A DNA stretch of 64,000 nt from Agrobacterium tumefaciens (GTDB taxonomy: Bacteria > Pseudomonadota > Alphaproteobacteria > Rhizobiales > Rhizobiaceae), in the NCBI GenBank assembly GCA_017744915.1, contig JAGIAH010000009.1:434001-498000 (forward strand). Reading direction: 5' to 3'. Each line of letters starts with the position of its first letter. Within the stretch, counting starts at the first letter, position 1. The notes under the pieces were generated by a model. The model worked only from the letters and a program-made list of their open reading frames with translations, was not told where the DNA came from and made no database searches. Positions 45,450 through 54,634 of the stretch are shown piece by piece. A program made the translations under genes and the position numbers.

Positions 45450-46925
45450 TCAGTCGGCATCATGCCAGGTGCGGCCGTCGCGCTCGATCAGTGCGATCGA
45501 GCCGCTCGGACCCCAGGTTCCGGCCGTGTAACCCTGCACGCCTTGGGCCAGATCTTCCCAACTCTTGAGGATGGGGTCGATCCAGTCCCATGCCGCTTCC
45601 ACTTCGTCGCGGCGCATGAACAACGTCTGGTTGGAGCGGATGGTGTCCATCAGCAGCCGCTCATAGGCATCGGGGCTGCGCACGTTGAAGGCTTCGGCAA
45701 AGCTCATGTCCAAAGAAACCTGGCGCAGGCGCATGCCACCCGGACCGGGATCCTTGATGAGAAGCGACTGCTTGACGCCTTCATCCGGCTGCAGACGGAT
45801 GACCAGCTTGTTGGCTTCGATCTTGCCGGCCGCATCGTCGAAGATCGAATGCGGGATCTGCTTGAAGGTGACGACGATTTCCGACACGCGGGTCGCGAGA
45901 CGTTTTCCCGTGCGGATGTAGAAGGGAACGCCGGCCCAGCGCCAGTTGGCGATTTCAGCCTTGATGGCGACGAAGGTTTCGGTGTTGGAAACGCCACCTT
46001 CCAGCTCTTCCAGATAACCCTTGACCGGACCACCGGCGGAAGCACCGGCACGGTACTGGCCGCGAACCGTCTGTTTTTCGACGTTGCTGGTATCGATTGG
46101 CTTCAGCGAGCGCAGAACCTTGAGCTTTTCGTCACGTACGGCTTCCGCATTCATGGATGCCGGCGGCTCCATGGCGACAAGGCAAAGCAGCTGGAGAATG
46201 TGGTTCTGAACCATGTCGCGCAGCGCGCCGGCCTTGTCGTAATAACCGGCGCGGCCTTCGAGACCGACCGCTTCGGCAACCGTGATCTGCACGTGGTCGA
46301 TATGGGCGGAATTCCACAGCGGCTCGTAAAGCGCATTGGCGAAACGCAGCGCCATCAGGTTCTGCACCGTCTCCTTGCCGAGATAGTGGTCGATACGGAA
46401 GATCTGCTCTTCCTTGAAGACATGGCCGATGGTGTCGTTCAATTCCTGGGCGGAGGCCAGATCGCGACCGATCGGCTTCTCAACCACGATGCGGGTCGAA
46501 CGGGTGATCAGCTTGTGCTCGCGGATCTTGTCGGCGATATCGCCGAAAATGCCCGGCGCGACGGCCAGATAGAAGGCGCGTACGCGATCCTTGCCCTCAT
46601 CGAGCAGCTTCTTCAGCACGTCCCAGCCATTATTGGTCTTCGCGTCGACCGGCACGTAGAAAAGCCGGTTGAGGAACAGGGAAACCTGCGTGTCGTCATA
46701 TTCGCCAGCCTTCAGGTGTTCCTTCAGGGCGTCCTGCGCGAATTTGCGATATTCCTCATGGGTCATGACCGAACGCGACGCACCGATGATCCGTGTCGGC
46801 TCCGTGAACTGGCCTTCGACCTGGCGATGATAAAGGGCCGGCAGAAGCTTGCGCTCCGCCAGATCGCCTGTGCCGCCGAAAACGACACAATCAAAAGCTT
46901 CAACAGGAATGATCTGACTGCTCAT
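45450..46925 (-). CDS. zwf: glucose-6-phosphate dehydrogenase Zwf
   Basis: 491 residues from the Met at 46925 (MSSQIIPVEAFDCVVFGGTG). The nucleotide-binding loop reads GGTGDLAERKLLPALYH (usual GASGDLAxRK), and the active-site motif is RIDHYLGKETVQN (about residues 180-192). IEKP-type residues appear as VVEKPIGRDLASAQ. It oxidises glucose-6-phosphate with NADP and starts the zwf-pgl-edd operon on the minus strand. Its promoter must lie in the AT-rich gap 46926-47062, just downstream of the puuB-like gene; I could not assign clear boxes. Confidence 0.97.
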   Translation of the reverse strand: MSSQIIPVEAFDCVVFGGTGDLAERKLLPALYHRQVEGQFTEPTRIIGASRSVMTHEEYRKFAQDALKEHLKAGEYDDTQVSLFLNRLFYVPVDAKTNNGWDVLKKLLDEGKDRVRAFYLAVAPGIFGDIADKIREHKLITRSTRIVVEKPIGRDLASAQELNDTIGHVFKEEQIFRIDHYLGKETVQNLMALRFANALYEPLWNSAHIDHVQITVAEAVGLEGRAGYYDKAGALRDMVQNHILQLLCLVAMEPPASMNAEAVRDEKLKVLRSLKPIDTSNVEKQTVRGQYRAGASAGGPVKGYLEELEGGVSNTETFVAIKAEIANWRWAGVPFYIRTGKRLATRVSEIVVTFKQIPHSIFDDAAGKIEANKLVIRLQPDEGVKQSLLIKDPGPGGMRLRQVSLDMSFAEAFNVRSPDAYERLLMDTIRSNQTLFMRRDEVEAAWDWIDPILKSWEDLAQGVQGYTAGTWGPSGSIALIERDGRTWHDAD

Positions 46926-47062
46926 ATCGATTCTCTCGATCTTCAAGGGTTGGGGGCATCAATAATCTAATCGATTTAAAAATGCCAGACTCAGTTATGT
47001 GAAATTATGAATTTTGCTTCCGCCAACTCGTCTGCCGCCGGCAACAGTCTGTAAACATTGGC

Positions 47063-48349
47063 CTAAAACCTGTCTCGCAATGCATACCAAGAAAGCGCCA
47101 GGAAAAGCAGCGGCGTGCGCAGCGATGCCCCGCCGGGGAAGGAGGGCACCTTCAGCCGCGCAAACGGCGCCAACATGTCCTTTTTGCCGAGAACGAGATC
47201 GGCGTAGAGCTTGCCGCAATAATTCGACAGCATCACGCCATGGCCGGAGTAACCGCCGATGGAGGTGACGCCGGGCATGACCTCGCGCACAAAGACCTTG
47301 CGTGGCAGGGTAATGCCGACGGAGCCGCCCCAGGAATGGGTGATGTCGATGTCCCTGAGTTGGGGATAGATTTCCGCGATCTGCCGGCGGATATGGCTGG
47401 AAATATCGCGCGGCGTATCGGCCGTATAGGCCTCGCGGCCTCCGAACAGCAGGCGGTTATCGGCCGTCTTGCGGAAATAGCGCACCACGAAACGGGAATC
47501 GGCCACGGCTTCCTTGCCGGGAATAATCTCCGGATAGGCATCGAGCGGCGCGGTTGCCCCGATGAAGGAGCGGATGGGCATGATGTGAGCCGCCGTCACC
47601 GGTTCCAGATTGCCGATATAGGCATTGGTGGCGATCAGCACCCGCGGCGCGGTGAGTGTGCCGAAGGGGGTTTCGATGATGGTTTTGCCGCCCACTTGCC
47701 GGATGGATTTTGCCGGTGTCATTTCGTAAATGCCGGCACCTGCGGCCTGCGCGGCTTTGGCAAGCCCGACCAGCAGTTTCAGCGGGTGGATATGGCCGGT
47801 GCCGGTATCGCGCGTGCCGCCGAAATAGTGGGTGGAGCCGACACGTTTGCGCGCCTCACCCCGCTCCATGTAGGAAATATGCGGATAGCCGTAGCGATTG
47901 TTCATCGCATCGACGCTTCTGCGATAATCATCCTCGTAAGCGGCCTTGTGCGCCACATAAAGCTGCCCGGGCAGATACTCCATGTCGATGCCGCGGCTGC
48001 TGGCGAAGTCACGCACGTAGTTCTTGGCATCTTCGGCGATGTCGAACAGAAGCTTGGATTGCTCGAAGCCGATCTCGCCCTCCATCTCGTCCGGAAAGGA
48101 GCGCTGGCCGGTGCCGAATTGCCCGCCGTTGCGGCCGGAAGCGCCATCGCCAAAACGATGCGCCTCGATGAGGGCGACGGAGACGCCGTTTTCTGCGAGG
48201 TTGCAGGCGGCCTGAAGGCCGGTATAACCGCCGCCGATGATCGCGACATCAACCTGCTTCGACCCGTCGAGGGCCGGATAGTCCGGCCGCTCGCCGACGG
48301 TTGCCTGATACCAGGAAATCCCCGGCGCAATCGGGCTTTGCCATGTCAT
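47063..48349 (-). CDS. puuB: FAD-dependent oxidoreductase, gamma-glutamylputrescine oxidase (PuuB) type
   Basis: A 428-residue DadA-like oxidase. The FAD-binding motif VAIIGGGYTGLQAACNLAENG (about residues 33-53) is followed by the DASGRNGGQ-like stretch GDGASGRNGGQFGTG (about residues 68-82). The C-terminal part has YSGHGVMLSNYCGKL. It is 12 bases downstream of a glutamine-synthetase-like puuA, the order expected for gamma-glutamylputrescine catabolism, so it probably oxidises gamma-glutamylputrescine. Other amino-acid oxidase activities are possible. The polyamine importer genes lie 8 kb away. Confidence 0.85.
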   Translation of the reverse strand: MTWQSPIAPGISWYQATVGERPDYPALDGSKQVDVAIIGGGYTGLQAACNLAENGVSVALIEAHRFGDGASGRNGGQFGTGQRSFPDEMEGEIGFEQSKLLFDIAEDAKNYVRDFASSRGIDMEYLPGQLYVAHKAAYEDDYRRSVDAMNNRYGYPHISYMERGEARKRVGSTHYFGGTRDTGTGHIHPLKLLVGLAKAAQAAGAGIYEMTPAKSIRQVGGKTIIETPFGTLTAPRVLIATNAYIGNLEPVTAAHIMPIRSFIGATAPLDAYPEIIPGKEAVADSRFVVRYFRKTADNRLLFGGREAYTADTPRDISSHIRRQIAEIYPQLRDIDITHSWGGSVGITLPRKVFVREVMPGVTSIGGYSGHGVMLSNYCGKLYADLVLGKKDMLAPFARLKVPSFPGGASLRTPLLFLALSWYALRDRF

Positions 48350-48361
48350 GCTCGGGGTTCC

Positions 48362-49753
48362 TTACACGTTGAGAAGCAGGAATTCCCGCTCCCAGGGGCT
48401 GATCACCTGCATGAAGGTCTCGAACTCCCCGCGTTTCAGGCCGGCATAGAGGCCCACGAATTCATGGCCGAACACCCGGTCGAACTGCTCTTCGCCCTCC
48501 AGCAACGCCACGGCCTCAAGCAGACCGCGCGGCAGTTCGATGGAGCCCTCATTGGCCGTATCGGCGGTGGGTTCGGTCGGCTCGATATTGTTGACGATGC
48601 CAAGCCAGCCGCAGCCGAGCGAGGCGGCAAGCGCGAGATAGGGATTGGCGTCCGAGCTCGGCAGGCGGTTTTCGACGCGCCGCGCCTGCGGACCGGAAAT
48701 CGGCACCCGGAAAGCGGTGGTGCGATTGTCGTAACCCCAGGCATTGTTGACCGGGCAGGCCATGTCCGGCGTCAGGCGGCGATAGGAATTCACGTAAGGC
48801 GCCAGCATGACCAGCGCGTTCGGCACATAGCGCTGCATGCCGCCCACGAAGTTGAAGAACTCCTTGGAAGGGCCGCCATCCTTGTTGGAGAAAATATTGC
48901 GGCCGCTGTCGATCTCCACCACTGACTGGTGGATATGCATGGCCGAACCCGGCTGGCCCTGCATGGGCTTCGCCATGAAGGTGGCATAGATGCCGTGTTT
49001 CAGCGCCGCCTCGCGGATGGTGCGTTTGAACAGGAAAACCTGGTCGGCAAGCTCGATAGGATCGCCATGGCGCAGGTTGATTTCCAGCTGTGCCGGACCC
49101 TCCTCGTGGATCAGCGTATCGATCTCGAGGCCCTGTTTTTCCGAGAAGTGATAGATGTCGTCGATCAGCTCGTCGAACTCGTTGATGCCGGCGATGGAGT
49201 AGCTCTGCCCGCCGACGATGGAGCGGCCGGACCGGCCCTTCGGCGGGTGCAGCGGATAATCCGGGTCGTCATTCATGGCGACGAGGTAGAATTCGATTTC
49301 CGGCGCCACGACCGGCTTCCAGCCCTTTTCGGTATAGAGCGAAAGCACATTCTTCAGCACGTTGCGCGGCGTGTAGGGCACGAAATTGCCTTCCGCATCC
49401 ACCACGTCGCAGATTACCTGCGCGGTCGGGTCGGTTTCCCAGGGCACGACGGACAGCGTGGAAAGATCGGGCACCAGCTTCAGGTCGCTGTCGCGCGGCT
49501 CATAACGGAAATTGGCGGTCTCGTCGGGATATTCGCCTGATATCGTGTGGCGGTAGAGCGCAGACGGCAGGGCAAGCGAGGTATCGCCCGTGAATTTCGC
49601 CGTCGGCATCATCTTGCCGCGGGGAACCCCGGCAAGGTCGGGGGTGATGCATTCTATATCCTCGATCCCGCGCGCACGCAGCCATTGCGCGGCTTCGCGC
49701 CAGGAGGAAACGCCACGGGGGGAGGAAAGGTCGAGGGGAGGTGTCTTTGCCAT
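48362..49753 (-). CDS. puuA: glutamine synthetase-like gamma-glutamylputrescine synthetase (PuuA) type
   Basis: 463 residues from the Met at 49753 (MAKTPPLDL); in-frame Mets at 49780 and 49798 add a Lys-rich tail and are less likely. It has the GS type I layout: PRGKMMPTAKF near residue 45, metal-site region EIEFYLVAMNDDPDYP, and HIHQSVVEI (GS-like ATP/glutamate region). Clear GSI features for adenylylation are not evident. It is coupled to the PuuB-type oxidase, supporting ligation of glutamate to putrescine as the first catabolic step. It diverges from the flavoprotein gene at 49922. Confidence 0.87.
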   Translation of the reverse strand: MAKTPPLDLSSPRGVSSWREAAQWLRARGIEDIECITPDLAGVPRGKMMPTAKFTGDTSLALPSALYRHTISGEYPDETANFRYEPRDSDLKLVPDLSTLSVVPWETDPTAQVICDVVDAEGNFVPYTPRNVLKNVLSLYTEKGWKPVVAPEIEFYLVAMNDDPDYPLHPPKGRSGRSIVGGQSYSIAGINEFDELIDDIYHFSEKQGLEIDTLIHEEGPAQLEINLRHGDPIELADQVFLFKRTIREAALKHGIYATFMAKPMQGQPGSAMHIHQSVVEIDSGRNIFSNKDGGPSKEFFNFVGGMQRYVPNALVMLAPYVNSYRRLTPDMACPVNNAWGYDNRTTAFRVPISGPQARRVENRLPSSDANPYLALAASLGCGWLGIVNNIEPTEPTADTANEGSIELPRGLLEAVALLEGEEQFDRVFGHEFVGLYAGLKRGEFETFMQVISPWEREFLLLNV

Positions 49754-49921
49754 GGTTGCCTGTTTCTTCGGGCGGAGCATGGTTTTCTTCGGGGGCATGT
49801 ATCACCGGGTCTGTGTTTCGACTGGCGCCATCATAACCGTAGTTTGGCAATTGGCGAGGGGGAAAGCGCCATTGACAAGTGGCGGCACTTCGAAAAGAGG
49901 AAAGGAAACGGAACGGATGGA

Positions 49922-51106
49922 ATGATGACAGAGAAATGTGACGTGCTGATTTTGGGGGCGGGCGCCGCCGGTATGATGTGCGCCATCCGCGCCGGTCAGC
50001 GCGGCCGCTCCGTCGTCATTCTCGACCATGCCAAAGCGCCGGGCGAAAAGATCCGCATCTCCGGCGGCGGGCGCTGCAACTTCACCAATATCCATGCCGG
50101 GCCGAAGAACTATCTCTCCGCCAACCCGCATTTCGCCAAATCCGCACTCGCCCGTTACACGCCCCGCGATTTCATCGCTCTCGTCGAAAAACACCGTATT
50201 GCCTGGCATGAAAAAACGCTTGGCCAGCTCTTTTGTGACGACAGCGCCAAGGACATCATCCGCATGCTGCTTGGCGAAATGCAGGCGGTGAATGCGAAGC
50301 TGCGGCTCGAAACCTCGATCTCGGCTGTCACCCATGATGGCGGCCGTTTTCGCGTCACCACCTCAGGCGGCGTAATCGAAGCGGAAAGCCTCGTCATCGC
50401 GACGGGCGGCAAGTCGATCCCGAAAATGGGCGCGACCGGCTTTGCCTACCAGATCGCCGAGCAATTCGGTCTCAAGCTCATCGAGCCGCGCCCCGGCCTT
50501 GTGCCGTTGACGCTCGATCCCGCTTTGCTGGAAAGGCTGAGCCCGCTTGCCGGCGTCGCGGTTCCAGCCGAGGTCTCTCACGGCAAGACCTCGTTTGAGG
50601 AAGCGCTGCTCTTCACCCATCGTGGTCTGAGCGGTCCCTCCATCCTGCAAATCTCATCCTATTGGCGTGAAGGCGATGCGATCCGCCTGAAACTCAAACC
50701 ACATCGCGATATCGCCGCGCTGCTGAAACAGGCGAAACAGAAGAACGGCCGCCAGTCGCCCCAGACGGCATTATCGGAAATCCTGCCGAAACGGCTCGCC
50801 CAGCACGTCGTCGAACAATCCGGCCTTACCGGCCATCTGGCCGATATGTCCGACAAGGCTCTGGCGAAGCTCGCGGGCGAGGTGCAGGACTGGCAGATCA
50901 AGCCCGCCGGTTCCGAAGGTTATCGCACGGCGGAAGTCACGCTCGGCGGTGTGGACACGACCGGCCTCGATTCCCGCAGCATGGCGGCGAAAGCGGTGCC
51001 GGGCCTGTTCTTCATCGGCGAATGCGTTGACGTCACCGGCTGGCTCGGCGGCTATAATTTCCAGTGGGCCTGGGCGTCCGGACAGGCGGCAGGCGAATTC
51101 GCGTGA
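49922..51106 (+). CDS. HI0933-type flavoprotein (NAD(P)/FAD-dependent oxidoreductase)
   Basis: 394 residues starting MMTEKCDVLILGAGAAG at 49922; a long open frame upstream reads antisense through puuA and is rejected. N-terminal FAD motif VLILGAGAAGMMCAIRAGQRG, then the family hallmark EKIRISGGGRCNFTN (about residues 43-57). The C-terminal FAD segment is GLFFIGECVDVTGWLGGYNFQWAWASG (about residues 360-386). This is the HI0933/YhiN family of uncharacterised flavoproteins; substrate unknown. It is a single gene, with the dispersed palindromic repeat at 51144-51254 just after its stop. Confidence 0.9.
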   Translation: MMTEKCDVLILGAGAAGMMCAIRAGQRGRSVVILDHAKAPGEKIRISGGGRCNFTNIHAGPKNYLSANPHFAKSALARYTPRDFIALVEKHRIAWHEKTLGQLFCDDSAKDIIRMLLGEMQAVNAKLRLETSISAVTHDGGRFRVTTSGGVIEAESLVIATGGKSIPKMGATGFAYQIAEQFGLKLIEPRPGLVPLTLDPALLERLSPLAGVAVPAEVSHGKTSFEEALLFTHRGLSGPSILQISSYWREGDAIRLKLKPHRDIAALLKQAKQKNGRQSPQTALSEILPKRLAQHVVEQSGLTGHLADMSDKALAKLAGEVQDWQIKPAGSEGYRTAEVTLGGVDTTGLDSRSMAAKAVPGLFFIGECVDVTGWLGGYNFQWAWASGQAAGEFA

Positions 51107-51143
51107 GATGGGCTCAGTCAGTTGGTTGAAGCATTCTCTCTTC

Positions 51144-51254
51144 CGTCATTCCGGCCTTGAACCGGAATCCAGCCAGCCCAAGTCTTTGGGCTGAAATACT
51201 TTCTCGCCACACGGATATGCGTTGGCTGGACCCCGGATCTAGTCCGGGGTGACG
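51144..51254. repeat. 111-bp composite palindromic repeat element
   Basis: Outer arms CGTCA (51144-51148) and TGACG (51250-51254) enclose nested hairpins: ATTCCGG/CCGGAAT (51148-51154/51162-51168), TCCAGCC/GGCTGGA (51168-51174/51224-51230), AGCCCA/TGGGCT (51175-51180/51187-51192) and CCCCGGA/TCCGGGG (51231-51237/51243-51249). The cruciform layout and the GGAATCCAGC wording recur at 57335-57415. It has no coding capacity; the remainder of 51107-51460 holds nothing else I can name. Confidence 0.75.
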
Positions 51255-51415
51255 GCGTGCGGATGGGCGCGTTTGCCAAATTCATCAGCCGAGTTTGTGG
51301 CCCGTTTTCGCCCTCTTTAACATTCTGTTAACAGGCGAGGAGTCATCCTGACCGAATGCCAGCAAAGCCGGATCGCTCTGCGATCCCGCTGCACATGATG
51401 TCAGGCTGGAGGCTC

Positions 51416-51763
51416 TTAACAGGGCATGGGTCGGTTGAGTTTTTCGTCAGGAGCCCGCGCATGAACAGATCCGCACATCGTCGCCCTCGCGCCATTGCCA
51501 TCGCCCGCGCCGAAAGCGAGAGCCGGCAGATGGCCTTTCGCCTCGGCATCATCGCAACCGGCGCTCTCGCGGCTCTGATCGCCCTCTTTTACTGACCCGC
51601 GGTCCTTCGACTTCATCATTCCTACAAGTATGCGGAAAAGCCGCCACGGCCAGGACGCTTCGGCCATATCAGCATAGAACTTCTCTTCCTGCAGAATGGC
51701 TTCGTGCCGGGTGCGCGGCTGCTGGTTTTCGATGATGACCCGTGCTGCAAAAATCGCGTGCAT
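51416..51763 (-). CDS. small protein divergent from a LysR gene; C-terminus doubtful
   Basis: Up to 115 residues from the ATG at 51763, which has AAGGAG about nine bases upstream. The first 60 residues look coding (MHAIFAARVIIENQQPRTRH, then FYADMAEASWPWRLFRILVG). The rest (from about residue 60) overlaps, antisense, the 44-residue membrane gene at 51461-51595 and reads like non-coding sequence, so the true protein may be shorter or its original stop lost. I do not recognise a family. It is divergent from the LysR gene across 86 bases, the usual layout for a LysR target. Confidence 0.45.
   Translation of the reverse strand: MHAIFAARVIIENQQPRTRHEAILQEEKFYADMAEASWPWRLFRILVGMMKSKDRGSVKEGDQSRESAGCDDAEAKGHLPALAFGAGDGNGARATMCGSVHARAPDEKLNRPMPC
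51461..51595 (+). CDS. 44-residue putative membrane peptide
   Basis: A short gene starting MNRSAHRRPRAIAIA at 51461 with CAGGAG seven bases upstream. A basic N-terminal half is followed by one C-terminal transmembrane helix (RLGIIATGALAALIALFY, residues about 26-43), a tail-anchored inner-membrane layout. No family recognised. It overlaps the questionable C-terminal half of the minus-strand gene at 51416-51763; the good ribosome site and clean topology make this frame the better supported of the two in the overlap. Confidence 0.55.
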   Translation: MNRSAHRRPRAIAIARAESESRQMAFRLGIIATGALAALIALFY

Positions 51764-51849
51764 GTTCGCTCTCCTTCTTATGCGGAGGGCCATGATGCAC
51801 GCCGTTTTTTGATTTATCTGCGCAAGAAAATGCGCTACGTTTTTCACCG

Positions 51850-52722
51850 ATGAAAAACGTCACCTGGGATTCCTATCAGCTTTTCCTCGATGTGTCACGC
51901 AGCGGCGGCCTGACCGGGGCGGCCGCGCTGACGGGTCTTAGCCCCGCGACCGTGGGGCGGCGCATGGTGGAGCTGGAGGAGCGCATCGGCAAGGCCCTGT
52001 TTCAGCGTAGCCAGACAGGATATGCCCTGACGGCGGATGGTCGCGCGCTGTTCGACCGGCTTCAGGCGATGGAAAATGCTGCCAGGGATATCGAGGGATG
52101 GCAGAAGGCATCCTTGGCCTCTTCCACCGTGCGCATCGCCGTCGGCACCTGGAATGCCTGGCTGCTGACTGGCAACTTCTCCGCCATCTGCACCGACCGT
52201 GATGATTTCCGCATCGATCTTTTCATAGCGGAACAGAGGGCGTCTCTGGCCCATCGTGAAAACGACATCGGCATCCGCGCTTTCGAGCCGCAGGAAAAGA
52301 ACCTCGCCGCCATCAAGACGGGGGAGGTGGCCTATGCGCCCTACAGGCTGCGCAACGCCGCTGCCGCCGTTGCCGACCGCTGGCTGGCGGTGGCGGAAGA
52401 CGGCGCCATTTCCACCTATCTGCGCTGGCCGCATGAGAACCGCCGCAGCGATATTGCTGTGACGGTGAACCGGCCGGTGGCGCTGCTCGATCTGGTGTTG
52501 GCCGGGGCAGGGGTCGCCGTGCTTCCCTGCTTCGTGGGAGATGCGGATGCACGGCTTCTTCGCGAGGGTGGCGAAATCGAACCACTCCGCCACAATCAAT
52601 GGATCGTCATGAACAATGACGATCGCCACCGCCGCGATATACGGACGGTGGCGGATCGGATGACCCGTCTGATCAAAAGCCATTCCGATCTTTATGCCGG
52701 TCGCAAGAGCCGCCCGGCATAA
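51850..52722 (+). CDS. LysR-family transcriptional regulator
   Basis: A 290-residue protein. The N-terminal HTH is FLDVSRSGGLTGAAALTGLSPATVGRRMVELEE (about residues 13-45) with the typical LFQRSQTGYALTADGRAL wing. The C-terminal effector domain (about residues 90-285) is somewhat divergent, with VLAGAGVAVLPCFVGDADARL near residue 215. The effector is unknown. It is divergent from the small minus-strand gene starting 51763, its likely target along with itself. The start codon ATG at 51850 aligns with the family N-terminus. Confidence 0.9.
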   Translation: MKNVTWDSYQLFLDVSRSGGLTGAAALTGLSPATVGRRMVELEERIGKALFQRSQTGYALTADGRALFDRLQAMENAARDIEGWQKASLASSTVRIAVGTWNAWLLTGNFSAICTDRDDFRIDLFIAEQRASLAHRENDIGIRAFEPQEKNLAAIKTGEVAYAPYRLRNAAAAVADRWLAVAEDGAISTYLRWPHENRRSDIAVTVNRPVALLDLVLAGAGVAVLPCFVGDADARLLREGGEIEPLRHNQWIVMNNDDRHRRDIRTVADRMTRLIKSHSDLYAGRKSRPA

Positions 52723-52737
52723 GAGAAAGGCTGTCCC

Positions 52738-52995
52738 TCAGGCGGCGTCACGCCCCTGCGCGACGATGACGGGGATCAGAAGATCGCCCCAGTTGCCGCC
52801 GCCGCCATGGTGGCGGGCCGAGCGGACGAGCTCGACGGAAACACCGGCCTCGACGGCTTTCATGACAGCCTGGTTGAGGCGGTGCAGATCATTGGCCAGC
52901 ATGCGGATGGCGGCCTGCTGATCCTGCGTCATGGCGGAGGATTGTTCCTCGGCGCGTTCCTTGACGTGGGTCTTGATGGGGTTGTGGGCATTCAT
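52738..52995 (-). CDS. small hypothetical protein downstream of aceA
   Basis: 85 residues from the Met at 52995 (MNAHNPIKTHVKERAEEQSS), preceded by AGAGAGGAG. It is hydrophilic and helical with a Gly/His-rich patch (ARHHGGGGNWGDLL) and a hydrophobic end (IPVIVAQGRDA). No family recognised. It lies 95 bases after the aceA stop on the same strand, so it may be co-transcribed with isocitrate lyase. It converges with the LysR gene, separated by 15 bases. Confidence 0.65.
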   Translation of the reverse strand: MNAHNPIKTHVKERAEEQSSAMTQDQQAAIRMLANDLHRLNQAVMKAVEAGVSVELVRSARHHGGGGNWGDLLIPVIVAQGRDAA

Positions 52996-53090
52996 GGCAT
53001 TTCTCCTCTCTTTATTGGTCGGGGTTCTTGATCCGGTTTGCAAGCCCTTCCCAGCCTTTGATTGTTGCCGGGAAGGGCGGTTTTCTCGAT

Positions 53091-54380
<1,290 letters not shown>

Positions 54381-54549
54381 ACTTCTCTCTCCCATGACAA
54401 ATGCGGTTTCTAAAACGGGCTGCCGTGAACTTTGTGTGGCGCCGTTCTGTGTGACTACATTTACATTTTTGGAGATTTCAACGCCAGAACAAACATAAAA
54501 ACAGTGACTTGAAAGAGGTTATCCTGTAGGGTGCGTGACAGGGTGGAGT

Positions 54550-54572
54550 TGTAAAACTGTAAATTTTGTAAA
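54550..54572. promoter_or_regulatory. triple TGTAAA repeat in the aceA-regulator divergent region
   Basis: TGTAAA occurs at 54550-54555, 54558-54563 and 54567-54572, eight to nine bases apart, and its complement TTTACA at 54460-54465. They lie in the 254-base region between the aceA and scfR start codons (54381-54634). RamB-type regulators recognise TTTGCAAA-like sites; these are candidate operators by position and composition only. Confidence 0.4.
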
Positions 54573-54634
54573 AAACTCTGGCCCGACGGGTTTGTAACAG
54601 ACTTGTATGAGTCACGGGATGGGGAGGTGAGGCT

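Noticed and set aside
45300..46970. A 556-codon plus-strand open frame opposite zwf
   Set aside because: It is antisense to zwf, which has intact NADP and active-site motifs.
47240..48925. A 561-codon plus-strand open frame opposite puuB and puuA
   Set aside because: It crosses two real minus-strand genes antisense and has no recognisable domain.
49547..49921. An N-terminal extension of the HI0933-type flavoprotein
   Set aside because: The extension is antisense to puuA and precedes the FAD motif by over 120 unrelated residues; the start at 49922 gives the family N-terminus.
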